From contig NZ_ACDZ02000009.1 of assembly GCF_000173915.1 (NCBI RefSeq), positions 1 to 64,000 on the forward strand: a DNA stretch of 64,000 bases. Reading direction: 5' to 3'. Positions 26,447-35,542 of the stretch are shown piece by piece. Under the pieces are notes generated by a model. It searched no databases. It worked only from the letters and a program-made list of their open reading frames with translations, and was not told the DNA's origin. The stretch comes from Gemella haemolysans ATCC 10379 (GTDB lineage: Bacteria > Bacillota > Bacilli > Staphylococcales > Gemellaceae). The position numbers and the translations under genes are program-made. Within the stretch, counting starts at the first letter, position 1. Each line of letters starts with the position of its first letter.

Positions 26447-27367
26447 TTATCTTAAACCTTTATCGTATGGAATACCAAGTGCTTCTGGAGTAGAAGTTTT
26501 CTTAGAAAATACGATAAGTGCAATTATTGTAGCTACGAATGGGAACATATTCCAGAATGATACCGGGATTGGTAGGTCTGGTGCTAAGATAGAAACTTTC
26601 TCAGCAAATACTTTAGTTCCTCCGAAGAATAACGAAGCTAATGTAATTGTAATTGGGTTATATTTACCGAAGATTAATGCTGCTAATGCTAAGTATCCGA
26701 ATCCGTATACTGTGATTGCTGCGTTGAATCCTTGAGAGAATGTAGTTGCAATGATAGCTCCTGCTAATCCTGCTAAACATCCTGAAATAAATACCCCAAT
26801 ATAACGATATTTAAATACATTTAATCCAAGTGAATCACTGGCTTGTGGGTTTTCCCCTACAGAACGCAAACGTAATCCGAATGGACGTTTGTAAATTACA
26901 TAATATGTTACAATTACTAAGATTACAGCTATAAATACTGTTGGATAAATAGTAAATTTACCAAATACTGTATATCTTGGGAAACCACTTGCTAATAATA
27001 ATTCATATGTACCATTAAAGTGGTTAACTAAGAATAACGCTATAGCTGGTGTAATTAAGTTTATCGCCGTACCTGAGATAACCTGGTCAGCTTTTAAGTT
27101 AATACTGATATATGCGTGGATTAACGACATTAAACCACCAGCAAGTGTAGCAACAACTAAACAAATTACTAACTGGAATAATGTTGGAGATCCATCGAAC
27201 ACTGATAATGCTAATAGTGATGCAATGAATGATCCAAAGATTACGAAACCGTCAAGGGCAATGTTAACAACCCCACTTTTTTCCGAATAGAAACCACCGA
27301 TGGCAGCTATAAGAATAGGTGCAGTATATTGTAACATTGAGTCTAATAGTGATAATACTGTATCCAT
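26447..27367 (-). CDS. nupQ: Nucleoside ABC transporter permease (NupQ/YufQ-like)
   Basis: 306-residue polytopic membrane protein of the BPD_transp_2 family. It contains IGGFYSEKSGVVNIALDGF near the start and RSVGENPQASDSLGLNV in the cytoplasmic loop that contacts the ATPase. It is the second permease of a BMP-type nucleoside importer (guanosine in B. subtilis NupNOPQ). Its ATG follows directly on the stop codon of nupP, so the two are translated together. Last gene of the operon. Confidence 0.9.
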   Translation of the reverse strand: MDTVLSLLDSMLQYTAPILIAAIGGFYSEKSGVVNIALDGFVIFGSFIASLLALSVFDGSPTLFQLVICLVVATLAGGLMSLIHAYISINLKADQVISGTAINLITPAIALFLVNHFNGTYELLLASGFPRYTVFGKFTIYPTVFIAVILVIVTYYVIYKRPFGLRLRSVGENPQASDSLGLNVFKYRYIGVFISGCLAGLAGAIIATTFSQGFNAAITVYGFGYLALAALIFGKYNPITITLASLFFGGTKVFAEKVSILAPDLPIPVSFWNMFPFVATIIALIVFSKKTSTPEALGIPYDKGLR

Positions 27368-28432
27368 CTATTTGTCTCCTTTCTGTTTCTTACTACTAAA
27401 TAATTTATCAAGCAACTTGTTATCAAAGATAGCTTTAGCTGCAACGAATAATACGATTAATCCAATTAAAATATTCGCGATATCTTTTGGAATACCGATG
27501 AATGATAATTGTGGAGTTAATACTCCTAGGAATCCGAATAATAATGCTCCTAATAATGATCCTAAAGCAGTATTAGCACCGATTAAAGCAACCGCGATTC
27601 CCATATATCCAAATCCTTGGAATGTTGAACCTGCAACTACTTGTCCTACAGGTCCCATGTTGTAAAGAGCACCACCTAGACCAGCAAAAGCTCCTGAAAT
27701 AGCCATTGATAATATTGTGTTTCTGTTAACTTTCATACCTACGAATTTTGATGCATTCGGGTTAAAACCTACAGAACGTAACTCATATCCGAATACTGTT
27801 TTTTCCATAACAATATAGAAAATAATAACACTAAAGATAGCTAAGAATAAATCTGTTCCTAAACGATAGTTATTGAAAATACCTTCAACTAAACTATTTT
27901 GTAAATACCCAGTTCCATCAGCTGAAACGATTGGTTTAGAAATAATATCATTAGTTCCTTTAATATATTTAGGTACAGCAAATTGTACGAAATATAAAGC
28001 TGTGTAATTTAACATGATTGTTACAACTACTTCACTGATATTGAATCTAGCTTTTAAGTAACCTGCAATAGCTGCCCAAAGACCACCTACTACAACCCCA
28101 ACTAAAATACTAGTAATTAATACTAAATAGAAGTTCATACCTTCCATTTTAATCGCAACAAGTCCAGCGAAAAGTCCTCCCATAATGAATTGACCTTCTG
28201 CACCGATGTTGAATAAACCTGTTCTAAATGCAAATGCAACAGATAATCCAGTACAAATTAATGGAATTGTTGATACAAAAATTTCAGCTATACTGTTTGA
28301 GTCTGAGAAAATATCTCCGATTACTCCAAACACATCTCCTGGTGCTGCCCCTATTGCTGAAATAAGAATCGCCCCAATAATAAATGAAGCTAATATCGGT
28401 AGCACCGCATTAGTTAAAACTTTTTTTAACAT
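27368..28432 (-). CDS. nupP: Nucleoside ABC transporter permease (NupP/YufP-like)
   Basis: 354-residue permease of the BPD_transp_2 family with about eight to ten hydrophobic segments. Family landmarks are RTGLFNIGAEGQFIMGGLFAG (about 70-90) and the ATPase-coupling loop ELRSVGFNPNASKFVGM. It pairs with NupQ to form the membrane channel. It lies 12 bases after the ATPase gene and ends with a Lys-rich cytoplasmic tail. Confidence 0.9.
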   Translation of the reverse strand: MLKKVLTNAVLPILASFIIGAILISAIGAAPGDVFGVIGDIFSDSNSIAEIFVSTIPLICTGLSVAFAFRTGLFNIGAEGQFIMGGLFAGLVAIKMEGMNFYLVLITSILVGVVVGGLWAAIAGYLKARFNISEVVVTIMLNYTALYFVQFAVPKYIKGTNDIISKPIVSADGTGYLQNSLVEGIFNNYRLGTDLFLAIFSVIIFYIVMEKTVFGYELRSVGFNPNASKFVGMKVNRNTILSMAISGAFAGLGGALYNMGPVGQVVAGSTFQGFGYMGIAVALIGANTALGSLLGALLFGFLGVLTPQLSFIGIPKDIANILIGLIVLFVAAKAIFDNKLLDKLFSSKKQKGDK

Positions 28433-28444
28433 ACGTTCTCCTCT

Positions 28445-29956
28445 CTACTTCTTAACCCCTGCCATAAGCAGACCAAGTTGTTCTTTTGTTACATTTTCAT
28501 CATTATCCACAATATCAATAATGTTACCATTGTGAATAACTGCAATTCTATCAGACAATGTTAATATTTCATCTAAGTCAAATGAAATTAACAGGACACC
28601 ATTACCTTTATCACGGTAATCGATTAACATTTTGTGAATACCATTAATAGCCCCAACATCAAGTCCACGAGTAGGTTGTGTTGTTACTAATAATTTCGGA
28701 TGTAATTCTAAAGCACGCCCGATAATAAGTTTTTGTTGATTACCACCACTCATACTACGTGCAGAAATTTTCTCATCTCCAGCTTTACGAACATCATATT
28801 TTTCACATATTTCTTTCGCAAATTTTGAGATAATATTTTTCTTCAAGAATCCACGGTTAGAGAATTTTTCTGTGTAATAGTTTTCTAAAACTGAGTTTTC
28901 TTCAACACTGAAGTCTAGTACAAGACCATCTTTGTGTCTATCTTCTGCAATAATCTCAAGTCCAAGCTCTTTACGTTTTGCAGTAGATAATGAATTGATT
29001 TCTTTTCCGTCGAAAATAATTTTCCCTTTTGTTTCTTTAAGTAAAGCATTTAGTACTTCTACAAATTGTTGTTGACCATTTCCGTCAACCCCCGCGATAC
29101 CTAGAATTTCACGTTCACGGACATTTAAGTTAAAATCGTGAAGAATATCTTTTTTCTCGGCAGTATCTGCATATACCCCTGAAACTTCAAGAATATTTTT
29201 CTTACCTTCTCTTGAACGCTCATATTTAATAATTTCTAAGTCTTTACCAATCATTAGACTTGCTAATTGTTCTTTTGTAGTTTCTGCTATTTCAACAGTT
29301 CCAAAGTACTCTCCACGACGAATAATACTACAACGATTCGCAACAGCCATAATTTCGTTAAGTTTGTGAGTAATTAATAAAATAGTTTTTCCTTCTGCTT
29401 GAAGATTTTTAAGAATAGCTAAGAATTCTTTAATTTCAGCAGGAGTTAAAACTGCAGTAGGTTCATCAAAAATTAAAATGTTAGCATCTCTATATAACAT
29501 TTTCAAAATCTCAACCCTTTGTTGCATACCTACACTGATATCTCCAACTAATGCTCTTGGATCTACTTCTAAACCATATTTTTTAGATAAATCACTGATC
29601 TTTTCAGCAGCGCTATCTAAATCAATTTTTCCACCTTTTACTTCTTCCATTCCAAGAATGATATTTTCTGCAACAGTAAAATTCTTAATAAGTTTAAAGT
29701 GCTGATGCACCATACCTATCCCTAACTTATTAGCATGCTTAGGATCTTTAATATCAACTTCCTTACCATCTAATTTGATAACACCGGCTTCTTGATGGTA
29801 CATACCAAAAAGAACCGACATCAACGTAGATTTTCCAGCACCATTTTCACCAAGTAAGGCATGAATTTCATTGTTCTTTACTTGAATAGTGATATCTTTA
29901 TTTGCGTAGAAGTCGCCAAACTTTTTAGTTATGTTTAGCATTTCTATAGCGTACAT
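28445..29956 (-). CDS. nupO: Nucleoside ABC transporter ATP-binding protein (NupO/YufO-like)
   Basis: 503 residues with two fused ABC domains, as in the sugar/nucleoside (RbsA-like) group. The first has Walker A GENGAGKST, signature VGMQQR and Walker B LIFDEPTAVL. The second has a degenerate P-loop (GVDGNGQQQ), signature MSGGNQQK and TTQPTRGLD. It energises the importer with NupP and NupQ, first gene of nupO-P-Q on the minus strand, with promoter at 29986-30014. The BMP binding proteins are upstream but separated by terminators, so they can be made in excess. Confidence 0.92.
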   Translation of the reverse strand: MYAIEMLNITKKFGDFYANKDITIQVKNNEIHALLGENGAGKSTLMSVLFGMYHQEAGVIKLDGKEVDIKDPKHANKLGIGMVHQHFKLIKNFTVAENIILGMEEVKGGKIDLDSAAEKISDLSKKYGLEVDPRALVGDISVGMQQRVEILKMLYRDANILIFDEPTAVLTPAEIKEFLAILKNLQAEGKTILLITHKLNEIMAVANRCSIIRRGEYFGTVEIAETTKEQLASLMIGKDLEIIKYERSREGKKNILEVSGVYADTAEKKDILHDFNLNVREREILGIAGVDGNGQQQFVEVLNALLKETKGKIIFDGKEINSLSTAKRKELGLEIIAEDRHKDGLVLDFSVEENSVLENYYTEKFSNRGFLKKNIISKFAKEICEKYDVRKAGDEKISARSMSGGNQQKLIIGRALELHPKLLVTTQPTRGLDVGAINGIHKMLIDYRDKGNGVLLISFDLDEILTLSDRIAVIHNGNIIDIVDNDENVTKEQLGLLMAGVKK

Positions 29957-29985
29957 ATCTTTACCTCTCTTTTATATATTCTTAC

Positions 29986-30014
29986 ATAATATATATTATA
30001 ATATATTTTGACAA
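29986..30014 (-). promoter_or_regulatory. Promoter of nupOPQ
   Basis: TTGTCA (30009-30014), 17-base spacer, TATTAT (29986-29991) on the minus strand. Confidence 0.7.
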
Positions 30015-30204
30015 AGTAGTATAGCTTTTTAAGGTATTTTTTTATTTATATTTAATATTAATTTACCTCATAGTAAATTAATTAAAATCCATACTGTATT
30101 CGTTTTAATATTTTATAATATAATACGGTTTTTCTAACTTAAATAATCATCAATACAATATAAATTTTTTAATACTATTTAAGAAATATAATAATAATTT
30201 CGAC

Positions 30205-30236
30205 AAAAAAAGACCTAGCATTTACTAGGCCTTTTT
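30205..30236 (-). terminator. Terminator of BMP lipoprotein gene 1
   Basis: AGGCCTAGTAAATGCTAGGTCT hairpin region followed by T-run in minus sense; A-run on the other side. Confidence 0.85.
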
Positions 30237-30254
30237 ACTATAAACTTTTTAAAA

Positions 30255-31361
30255 TTAAAGTTCTCCGTCGATATTAGCTTTATCAGCTACACCAGCTGCG
30301 TCTGCTGCAACTGTTGCTTTTCCAGACTTAAGATCTTCAACAACTGTTTTAACTTTAGCTTTGATATCATCGCTTAAGTTAGGGTTTTCTGCTGGAAGTC
30401 CAACACCATCTTCTTTAATAGTGAAGACTTTAGCTGTTCCACCTTCAAATTTGTTAGCTTTGATAGCATCTAAGATGTTAGCAACTGCTACGTCGATACG
30501 TTTAACAGCTGAAGTTAAGATAACTGATTTTTCAACATCTTTTCCATCTTTATCTTTAGCTTTGAATACACCTTCAGAATATTGGTCTTTATCTACACCA
30601 ACGATCCAGTGTTTAACTTCTCCGCTTTCTTTAAGATCTTTAGCAGCTCTTTCTTGAGCTTCTTTAATAGATCCACTACCAGTTCCACCAGCTGCTACAA
30701 AGATTACGTCAGCACCTGCATCAAACATAGTTGCTGCTAAAGTTTTACCTTTGTTAGTGTCATTGAATGAACCACTGTAGTTGTAAACAACTTTGATGTC
30801 TTTTTTAGCTGCTTTAGCACCTTGAACGAATCCAACACCAAATTTAACTACTGCAGGAATTTTAGCTCCACCAATGTATCCAACTTTACCAGTTTTTGAT
30901 TGTAAAGCTGCTGCATATCCAGCTAAGTATCCAGCTTCGTGTTCTGAGAATGTTACAGAAGCAACGTTTTTGTTTTGAACTACACCATCGATGAAAATGA
31001 ATTTTTTATCTGCAAATGAATCTGCAACTTTTGGTAATTCTTTTTCAAAGTAGAAACCAGCTAATGAAATTACGTCAGAAGCTTTTGCTGCGTTTTGTAA
31101 GTTAGCTGCAATGTCACTTTGGTTTTTAGTTTCGATTGGGTTAAGTGCTTTTCCACCATTTTTCTCTGCCCAAGCTTTTACAGTTTCAACGTTACTTTGG
31201 TTAAAACTTTTATCTTTTGCTCCACCTTCGTCAGTTACAACACCGATTTTTAATCCAGAGTTGTTAGAAGATGAATTTCCGTTAGATGATTTAGAAGAAC
31301 ATCCAACAATAATTAATGCTGCTGATAAAACAACTGCTATTAATGAAAATACCTTTTTCAT
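30255..31361 (-). CDS. BMP family nucleoside-binding lipoprotein 1
   Basis: Substrate-binding lipoprotein for the nearby ABC importer. I chose the ATG at 31361, giving 368 residues with a lipoprotein signal ending in IIVGC (Cys21). An upstream in-frame start at 31412 would add 17 residues that spoil the signal peptide. The mature part carries the BMP/Med domain: GVVTDEGGAKDKSFNQ, GAKAAKKDIKVVYNYSGSF and GVDKDQYSEG, all in the PnrA/TmpC purine-nucleoside class. It is about 60-65% identical by eye to the neighbouring BMP protein, indicating duplication. Own promoter and terminator. Confidence 0.9.
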   Translation of the reverse strand: MKKVFSLIAVVLSAALIIVGCSSKSSNGNSSSNNSGLKIGVVTDEGGAKDKSFNQSNVETVKAWAEKNGGKALNPIETKNQSDIAANLQNAAKASDVISLAGFYFEKELPKVADSFADKKFIFIDGVVQNKNVASVTFSEHEAGYLAGYAAALQSKTGKVGYIGGAKIPAVVKFGVGFVQGAKAAKKDIKVVYNYSGSFNDTNKGKTLAATMFDAGADVIFVAAGGTGSGSIKEAQERAAKDLKESGEVKHWIVGVDKDQYSEGVFKAKDKDGKDVEKSVILTSAVKRIDVAVANILDAIKANKFEGGTAKVFTIKEDGVGLPAENPNLSDDIKAKVKTVVEDLKSGKATVAADAAGVADKANIDGEL

Positions 31362-31402
31362 AAATAAAAAGTCTCCTTTATTTGTATATTGTTTATATCT
31401 AA

Positions 31403-31431
31403 ATAATACCACATTATCTTTGAAACTTCAA
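31403..31431 (-). promoter_or_regulatory. Promoter of BMP lipoprotein gene 1
   Basis: TTGAAG (31426-31431), 17-base spacer, TATTAT (31403-31408). The rest of 31432-31755 is AT-rich and shows nothing recognisable. Confidence 0.65.
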
Positions 31432-31760
31432 TGATTTATTTTTGAAATGTTAACATTTTTTTATAATGTTCGTTTTATAATTATAAAAAGCTATAAAAAC
31501 AACTTCCACAGCTTATATCATATCTATTCTTCTTCATTTTCATAGAATTATTTTAGAATTATAAAGCATTTCCAAAACATTAATAACGTTTACAATTTAA
31601 CACGAATTTTTGCATATTATTTATTATTACACATTAATTAAATAAATTAAAATAACACTATAAAAAAGGATTTATCAAAGAGTTGAAAGTTTACGAACAT
31701 TAAAATATAGTACTCTTATTATAAGTAATTAACACATACTAATTGCTGTAGATAAATAAA

Positions 31761-31797
31761 AAAATCTCTATAGAACTAAAAGTTCTATAGAGATTCC
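31761..31797 (-). terminator. Terminator of BMP lipoprotein gene 2
   Basis: AATCTCTATAGAACT...AGTTCTATAGAGATT followed by TTTTTT in minus sense. Confidence 0.85.
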
Positions 31798-31811
31798 AAC
31801 ATTAAATTTTT

Positions 31812-32927
31812 TTATAATTCCCCTTCAATATTTGTAGCTGCCCCTTTAGCTTTAAGTTCATCTCCAGTAGCTACTACTTCAACTTTACCTGATTTTAGTT
31901 CTTCGATAGCACTAGCAACTTTTGTTTTAACTTCATCACTTAAGTTAGGATTTTCTTTTGGAATTCCTACACCATTTTCTTTAATACCAAAGACATGTTC
32001 ACCTTTTGTAAACTTACCTTCTTTGATTTCATTTAATATTTTAGTAACTGCTACTTCAATATTTTTAACAGCAGAAGTTAAGATAGCAGATTTTTGATAT
32101 TCTTTTCCGTCTTTATCTTTCCCTTTAAAAATACCTTCTTCGTATTGATCTTTATCTACTCCTACAACCCAGTGTTTAATCTCTCCACTCTTAGACATAT
32201 CAATAATGCCGCGTTCTTTAGCTTCTGAGATTACACCATTACCAGTATTACCTGCAGCAACGAAAATTACATCCGCACCTGAGTCATACATAGTAGCTGC
32301 TAATGTTTTACCTTTGTTTGTATCTGAAAAAGTTCCGCTATAATTATACATTACTTTAATATCACTTTTAGCCGCTTTAGCACCTTGTACAAAACCAATA
32401 CCAAATCGCTCTACTGGTGGAATTTTAGTTCCTCCAATATATCCAACTTTTCCTGTTTTAGATTGTAAAGCTGCAATATATCCGGCTAAATAACCAGCTT
32501 CTTGTTCCTTAAAGATTAATGAAGCAATATTAGGCGCATCAACAAAAGTATCAACATACATGAATTTTTTATCTTTATATTGTTCCGCTACTTTTGGAAT
32601 TTCTTTTTCAAATTCATAACCAGCTAAAGAAATAATATCAGATACCTTTGCTGCATTTTGTAAATTAGAAGTTAAATCAGATTGAGTTTTCGTTTCTAAA
32701 ACAACTGGCTCTTTTGCACCATTAGCTTTCGTCCATGCTTGAATTGCCTCTACGTTAGCTTGGTTAAAACTCTTATCTTTTGCTCCACCTTCACCAGTTA
32801 CGACACCAATTTTATATCCGCTCTTTCCGTCAGATTTAGTGTCGTTCTTAGCATTCTTTGAAGAACAACCAACAACAATTAATGATAATGCAACTAAAAT
32901 TGCAAAAATAGTACGTAATTTTTTCAT
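31812..32927 (-). CDS. BMP family nucleoside-binding lipoprotein 2
   Basis: 371 residues: lipoprotein signal with IVVGC (Cys21), then a BMP/PnrA-like domain (GVVTGEGGAKDKSFNQ, NYSGTFSDTNKGKTL, GVDKDQYEEG). It is a paralogue of the next gene downstream. Two binding proteins for one transporter suggest different nucleoside preferences or conditions. Its promoter overlaps a CcpA-like cre site and a 19 bp palindrome, features not seen at the other copy, so control probably differs. ATG with GGAGGG upstream. Confidence 0.9.
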   Translation of the reverse strand: MKKLRTIFAILVALSLIVVGCSSKNAKNDTKSDGKSGYKIGVVTGEGGAKDKSFNQANVEAIQAWTKANGAKEPVVLETKTQSDLTSNLQNAAKVSDIISLAGYEFEKEIPKVAEQYKDKKFMYVDTFVDAPNIASLIFKEQEAGYLAGYIAALQSKTGKVGYIGGTKIPPVERFGIGFVQGAKAAKSDIKVMYNYSGTFSDTNKGKTLAATMYDSGADVIFVAAGNTGNGVISEAKERGIIDMSKSGEIKHWVVGVDKDQYEEGIFKGKDKDGKEYQKSAILTSAVKNIEVAVTKILNEIKEGKFTKGEHVFGIKENGVGIPKENPNLSDEVKTKVASAIEELKSGKVEVVATGDELKAKGAATNIEGEL

Positions 32928-32945
32928 AATACCCTCCTTAAAAAT

Positions 32946-32964
32946 TTATGTACTAAGTACATAA
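32946..32964. promoter_or_regulatory. 19 bp perfect palindrome at the BMP 2 start site
   Basis: TTATGTACTAAGTACATAA is perfectly symmetrical around its central base and overlaps the downstream edge of the -10 (32961-32966). Its position suits a repressor operator. The regulator is unknown. Confidence 0.55.
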
Positions 32965-32989
32965 TACAATATTTTTAAAGCGTTTGCAA
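32961..32989 (-). promoter_or_regulatory. Promoter of BMP 2 with cre-like site
   Basis: TTGCAA (32984-32989), 17-base spacer, TATTAT (32961-32966). The -35 region reads TTGCAAACGCTTTAA, which matches the CcpA cre consensus except for one position, suggesting catabolite repression. Confidence 0.65.
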
Positions 32990-33184
32990 ATATTTTCTGA
33001 ACTTTTTTAAATTTTTTTTAACACCACCAATAATTAGACCAAATGTATCATAATATTATAGCACTTATTAATACTTATTTTTCTGTTTTAATAGCATCAT
33101 TAAAAAATACATAAAGACATTTATATTAATAATACAAACGTTGATAATAATTAATATAAAATTATATATTTCCTGAATATTTTA

Positions 33185-33193
33185 TGCTATAAT
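33185..33193 (+). promoter_or_regulatory. Extended -10 promoter of punA
   Basis: TGC TATAAT (33185-33193), an extended -10 without a good -35. It lies 37 bases ahead of the start codon; AGGAGG follows near 33214. Confidence 0.55.
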
Positions 33194-33229
33194 AACTTTG
33201 ATAAAGCATTTTCAGGAGGAATTTATATT

Positions 33230-34054
33230 ATGACATATTATCAAAATATTATTGAAACGGCAAACTACATAATAAAATATTTTGGCGAACCAATTGATTA
33301 CGCAGTAGTATTAGGAAGTGGAATTACTTTAGAATTGGAAGATCAACAAGAACTTGGCTACGAGGCTATCCCTCTATTCCCAGGAAATAAGCACGCTAAC
33401 CGTGTTAAAGGACATGCAAATAAACTAACTTTCGGAAAAATTTCTGGAAAAAATGTATTAGTATTAAATGGACGCCTTCACTATTACGAAGGATACAGCA
33501 TGAAAGATGTTGCATTCATGACATACGTTGTTAAACATCTTGGAGTAAAAGGATTATTTATCACAAATGCTTGTGGTGCTATCAATACTAACTTTAGGGA
33601 AGGAGATATCGTTTGTCTTGACGACTTCATCTCTCTTGTAAGCAATAATCCATTAATGGGAGAAAATGAACCACGTCTTGGAGAAAGATTTGTTGATATG
33701 ACTACTCCATTCGATTCATACTTAGTAGAAAACTTACATAAATCAGCTAAGAAGTTAGATATTACATTACACACTGGTGTTTATGGATTCTTCCAAGGAC
33801 CTTACTTTGAAACACGCGCAGAGATTCGTGCATTCAAAACTATGGGATGTGACCTTGTAGGTATGTCTACAGTACCAGAAGTAATCGCTGCAAACCACGC
33901 ATCACTTCCAGTTGCAGTATTAGCATGCGCTACTAATATGGCAACAGGTATTCAAGAGAAAAAACACGATCACGAGCACGTACTACAAACTGCACAAAAA
34001 ATTAGCGAAAACCTGAAAAAACTTTTAATCGAAACACTACAAAATTTAAAATAA
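33230..34054 (+). CDS. punA: Purine nucleoside phosphorylase
   Basis: Phosphorolyses (deoxy)inosine or guanosine to free base and (deoxy)ribose-1-phosphate. The 274-residue length and motifs fit the trimeric PNP family (PunA): LGSGI near residue 25, the phosphate/ribose site NGRLHYYEGY, TNACGAIN, and the base-binding FETRAEIRAFKTMGCDLVG with MSTVPE. It is divergent from the BMP genes, making a nucleoside uptake-and-breakdown block. The HIT gene follows after 14 bases, so the two are probably co-transcribed. Confidence 0.94.
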   Translation: MTYYQNIIETANYIIKYFGEPIDYAVVLGSGITLELEDQQELGYEAIPLFPGNKHANRVKGHANKLTFGKISGKNVLVLNGRLHYYEGYSMKDVAFMTYVVKHLGVKGLFITNACGAINTNFREGDIVCLDDFISLVSNNPLMGENEPRLGERFVDMTTPFDSYLVENLHKSAKKLDITLHTGVYGFFQGPYFETRAEIRAFKTMGCDLVGMSTVPEVIAANHASLPVAVLACATNMATGIQEKKHDHEHVLQTAQKISENLKKLLIETLQNLK

Positions 34055-34068
34055 TAAGGAGTCAAATT

Positions 34069-34494
34069 ATGGAAAAAACTATTTTCGAAAAAATTATTGA
34101 TGGAGAAATCCCAAGTTATAAAGTATATGAAGATGAGCATGTATACAGCTTTCTAGATGTGTTCCCTATTACAAAAGGACACACTTTAGTAATTCCGAAA
34201 AAACACAGCAGAAATATTTTTGACTGTGATCCTGAAACAGCTGCTAACATTGGACGTGTTCTTCCGAAAATTGCTAATGCTGTTAAAGAAGCATATGGTT
34301 GTGACGGAGTAAATATCTTCCAAAATAACGAAGAATATGCTGGACAAAGTGTCTTCCACCTTCACTTCCACATCGTACCAAGATATAAAGATAAAGATAT
34401 AAACTTCGACAATTTAGAAGTTAAATGGCCACCTCAAAAAGTTGAGCCTTCTGAATTCGAAGAAATTAGAAAAGCAATCGCTGATAGACTATAA
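34069..34494 (+). CDS. HIT family (HINT-type) nucleotide hydrolase/transferase
   Basis: 141-residue protein with the HIT triad His97-Leu-His99-Phe-His101 in VFHLHFHIVPR and the N-terminal IFEKIIDGEIPSYKVYED of the HINT branch. Such proteins hydrolyse phosphoramidates such as AMP-lysine; the physiological role is often unclear. It is 14 bases downstream of punA, in keeping with purine metabolism. Confidence 0.92.
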   Translation: MEKTIFEKIIDGEIPSYKVYEDEHVYSFLDVFPITKGHTLVIPKKHSRNIFDCDPETAANIGRVLPKIANAVKEAYGCDGVNIFQNNEEYAGQSVFHLHFHIVPRYKDKDINFDNLEVKWPPQKVEPSEFEEIRKAIADRL

Positions 34495-34501
34495 AAACGA
34501 G

Positions 34502-34540
34502 AAACTAGGTAAGCTACAAATAGTTACCTAGTTTTTTATT
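34502..34540 (+). terminator. Terminator of punA-HIT operon
   Basis: AAACTAGGTAA...TTACCTAGTTTTTT hairpin with T-run. Confidence 0.85.
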
Positions 34541-34615
34541 ATTCAGCAAATTCAGACTAAACAAAAAATGCTATCTCAAACTTCTAATTTTGATTCAAAT
34601 TTCTATTAAAAAAAA

Positions 34616-34645
34616 CGAGGATGAGAGCTCTCTCTCATACCTCGA
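34616..34645 (-). terminator. Terminator of the Glu/Val-rich protein gene
   Basis: CGAGGTATGAGAG...CTCTCATCCTCG in minus sense, followed by TTTTTTT. Confidence 0.8.
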
Positions 34646-34662
34646 TTTCAATATTTACAATA

Positions 34663-35367
34663 TTATTTTTTTCCTTCTTTTGAAGCGAATAAAGATACGA
34701 TAGAATCTAGAGTTGTTTTTGGTTTTTCTTCTACAACTTCCTCTACTTCTTCTTTAACTTCTTCTGCTTTTTCGATTACTGGAGCTACCGCTTCATGAAT
34801 TTCTTCAAATGTAGGTTCTACTTTTTCTTCATAGTGATCTAACACTGTTTCTTTTGCACCCTCTACAACTTCTTCCACTTTTTCGAAAGTAGGTTCTGCT
34901 GCTGGCGTAACTGTTTCTTTTACTTCTTCAACTACTTCTTCTGCTTTCTCTACAGCTGGTGTTGCTACTTCTTCTACAACTGGAGCCGCTACCTCTTGTG
35001 CTTTTTCTACTACAGGTTCTGCAACTTCTTTCACATCTTCTACTTTTTCAGTTACTTCAGCAACAGCCTCTTCCTTAACATCTTCAGCTTTTGCTCCTAA
35101 TTCTACGAAGTTTTCTTCTACTTTTTCAAATTCTGCAGTTGCAGTTAATTCTTCTAGTTTTTCTTTAGCAAGATCTTGTTCTTCTTGTGTTCTCGCTTCT
35201 AATTCTTGAGTTTTTTCATTAATAATTGCTGTTAATTTTTCAATACCAGTTTTAGTATTTTCTTTCAGTAATTCTTTATGTTTCTCTAACTCCTTAGGAT
35301 TTTTATAATAATAAGCTCCTAATGCACTTACTGCTCCTAATAAAGCACCTTTAAAAATTTTACCCAT
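34663..35367 (-). CDS. Glu/Val-rich repetitive protein with YtxH-like N-terminus
   Basis: 234 residues. A short glycine/alanine hydrophobic N-terminus (GALLGAVSALGAYYY, about 7-21) is followed by helical charged sequence and then some 130 residues of irregular repeats built from VEKAEEV, VEEVKETV and VxPVVEKA units. The layout resembles YtxH/late-embryogenesis-like Firmicute envelope or stress proteins, but the repeats are low complexity and function is unknown. Probably membrane-associated through its N-terminus. Monocistronic with its own terminator. Confidence 0.75.
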   Translation of the reverse strand: MGKIFKGALLGAVSALGAYYYKNPKELEKHKELLKENTKTGIEKLTAIINEKTQELEARTQEEQDLAKEKLEELTATAEFEKVEENFVELGAKAEDVKEEAVAEVTEKVEDVKEVAEPVVEKAQEVAAPVVEEVATPAVEKAEEVVEEVKETVTPAAEPTFEKVEEVVEGAKETVLDHYEEKVEPTFEEIHEAVAPVIEKAEEVKEEVEEVVEEKPKTTLDSIVSLFASKEGKK

Positions 35368-35486
35368 GTTTAAATTCCTCCTAAATTCTTATCAGTATTG
35401 ATTTTATCAAAAAAATCAGACAATGTAAAGGATTTAAAGGATTTTATTTTTATAGATTAAGTTTTTAAGTTATTCATATTAAAAAA

Positions 35487-35530
35487 TATAGAAGCAGTAG
35501 TCAAAAACATTATTGAATACCACTTCTATT
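35487..35530 (-). terminator. Terminator of nrdD
   Basis: ATAGAAGTGGTA...TACTGCTTCTAT in minus sense, followed by a T-run. Confidence 0.7.
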
Positions 35531-35542
35531 AAAATTTATTTT

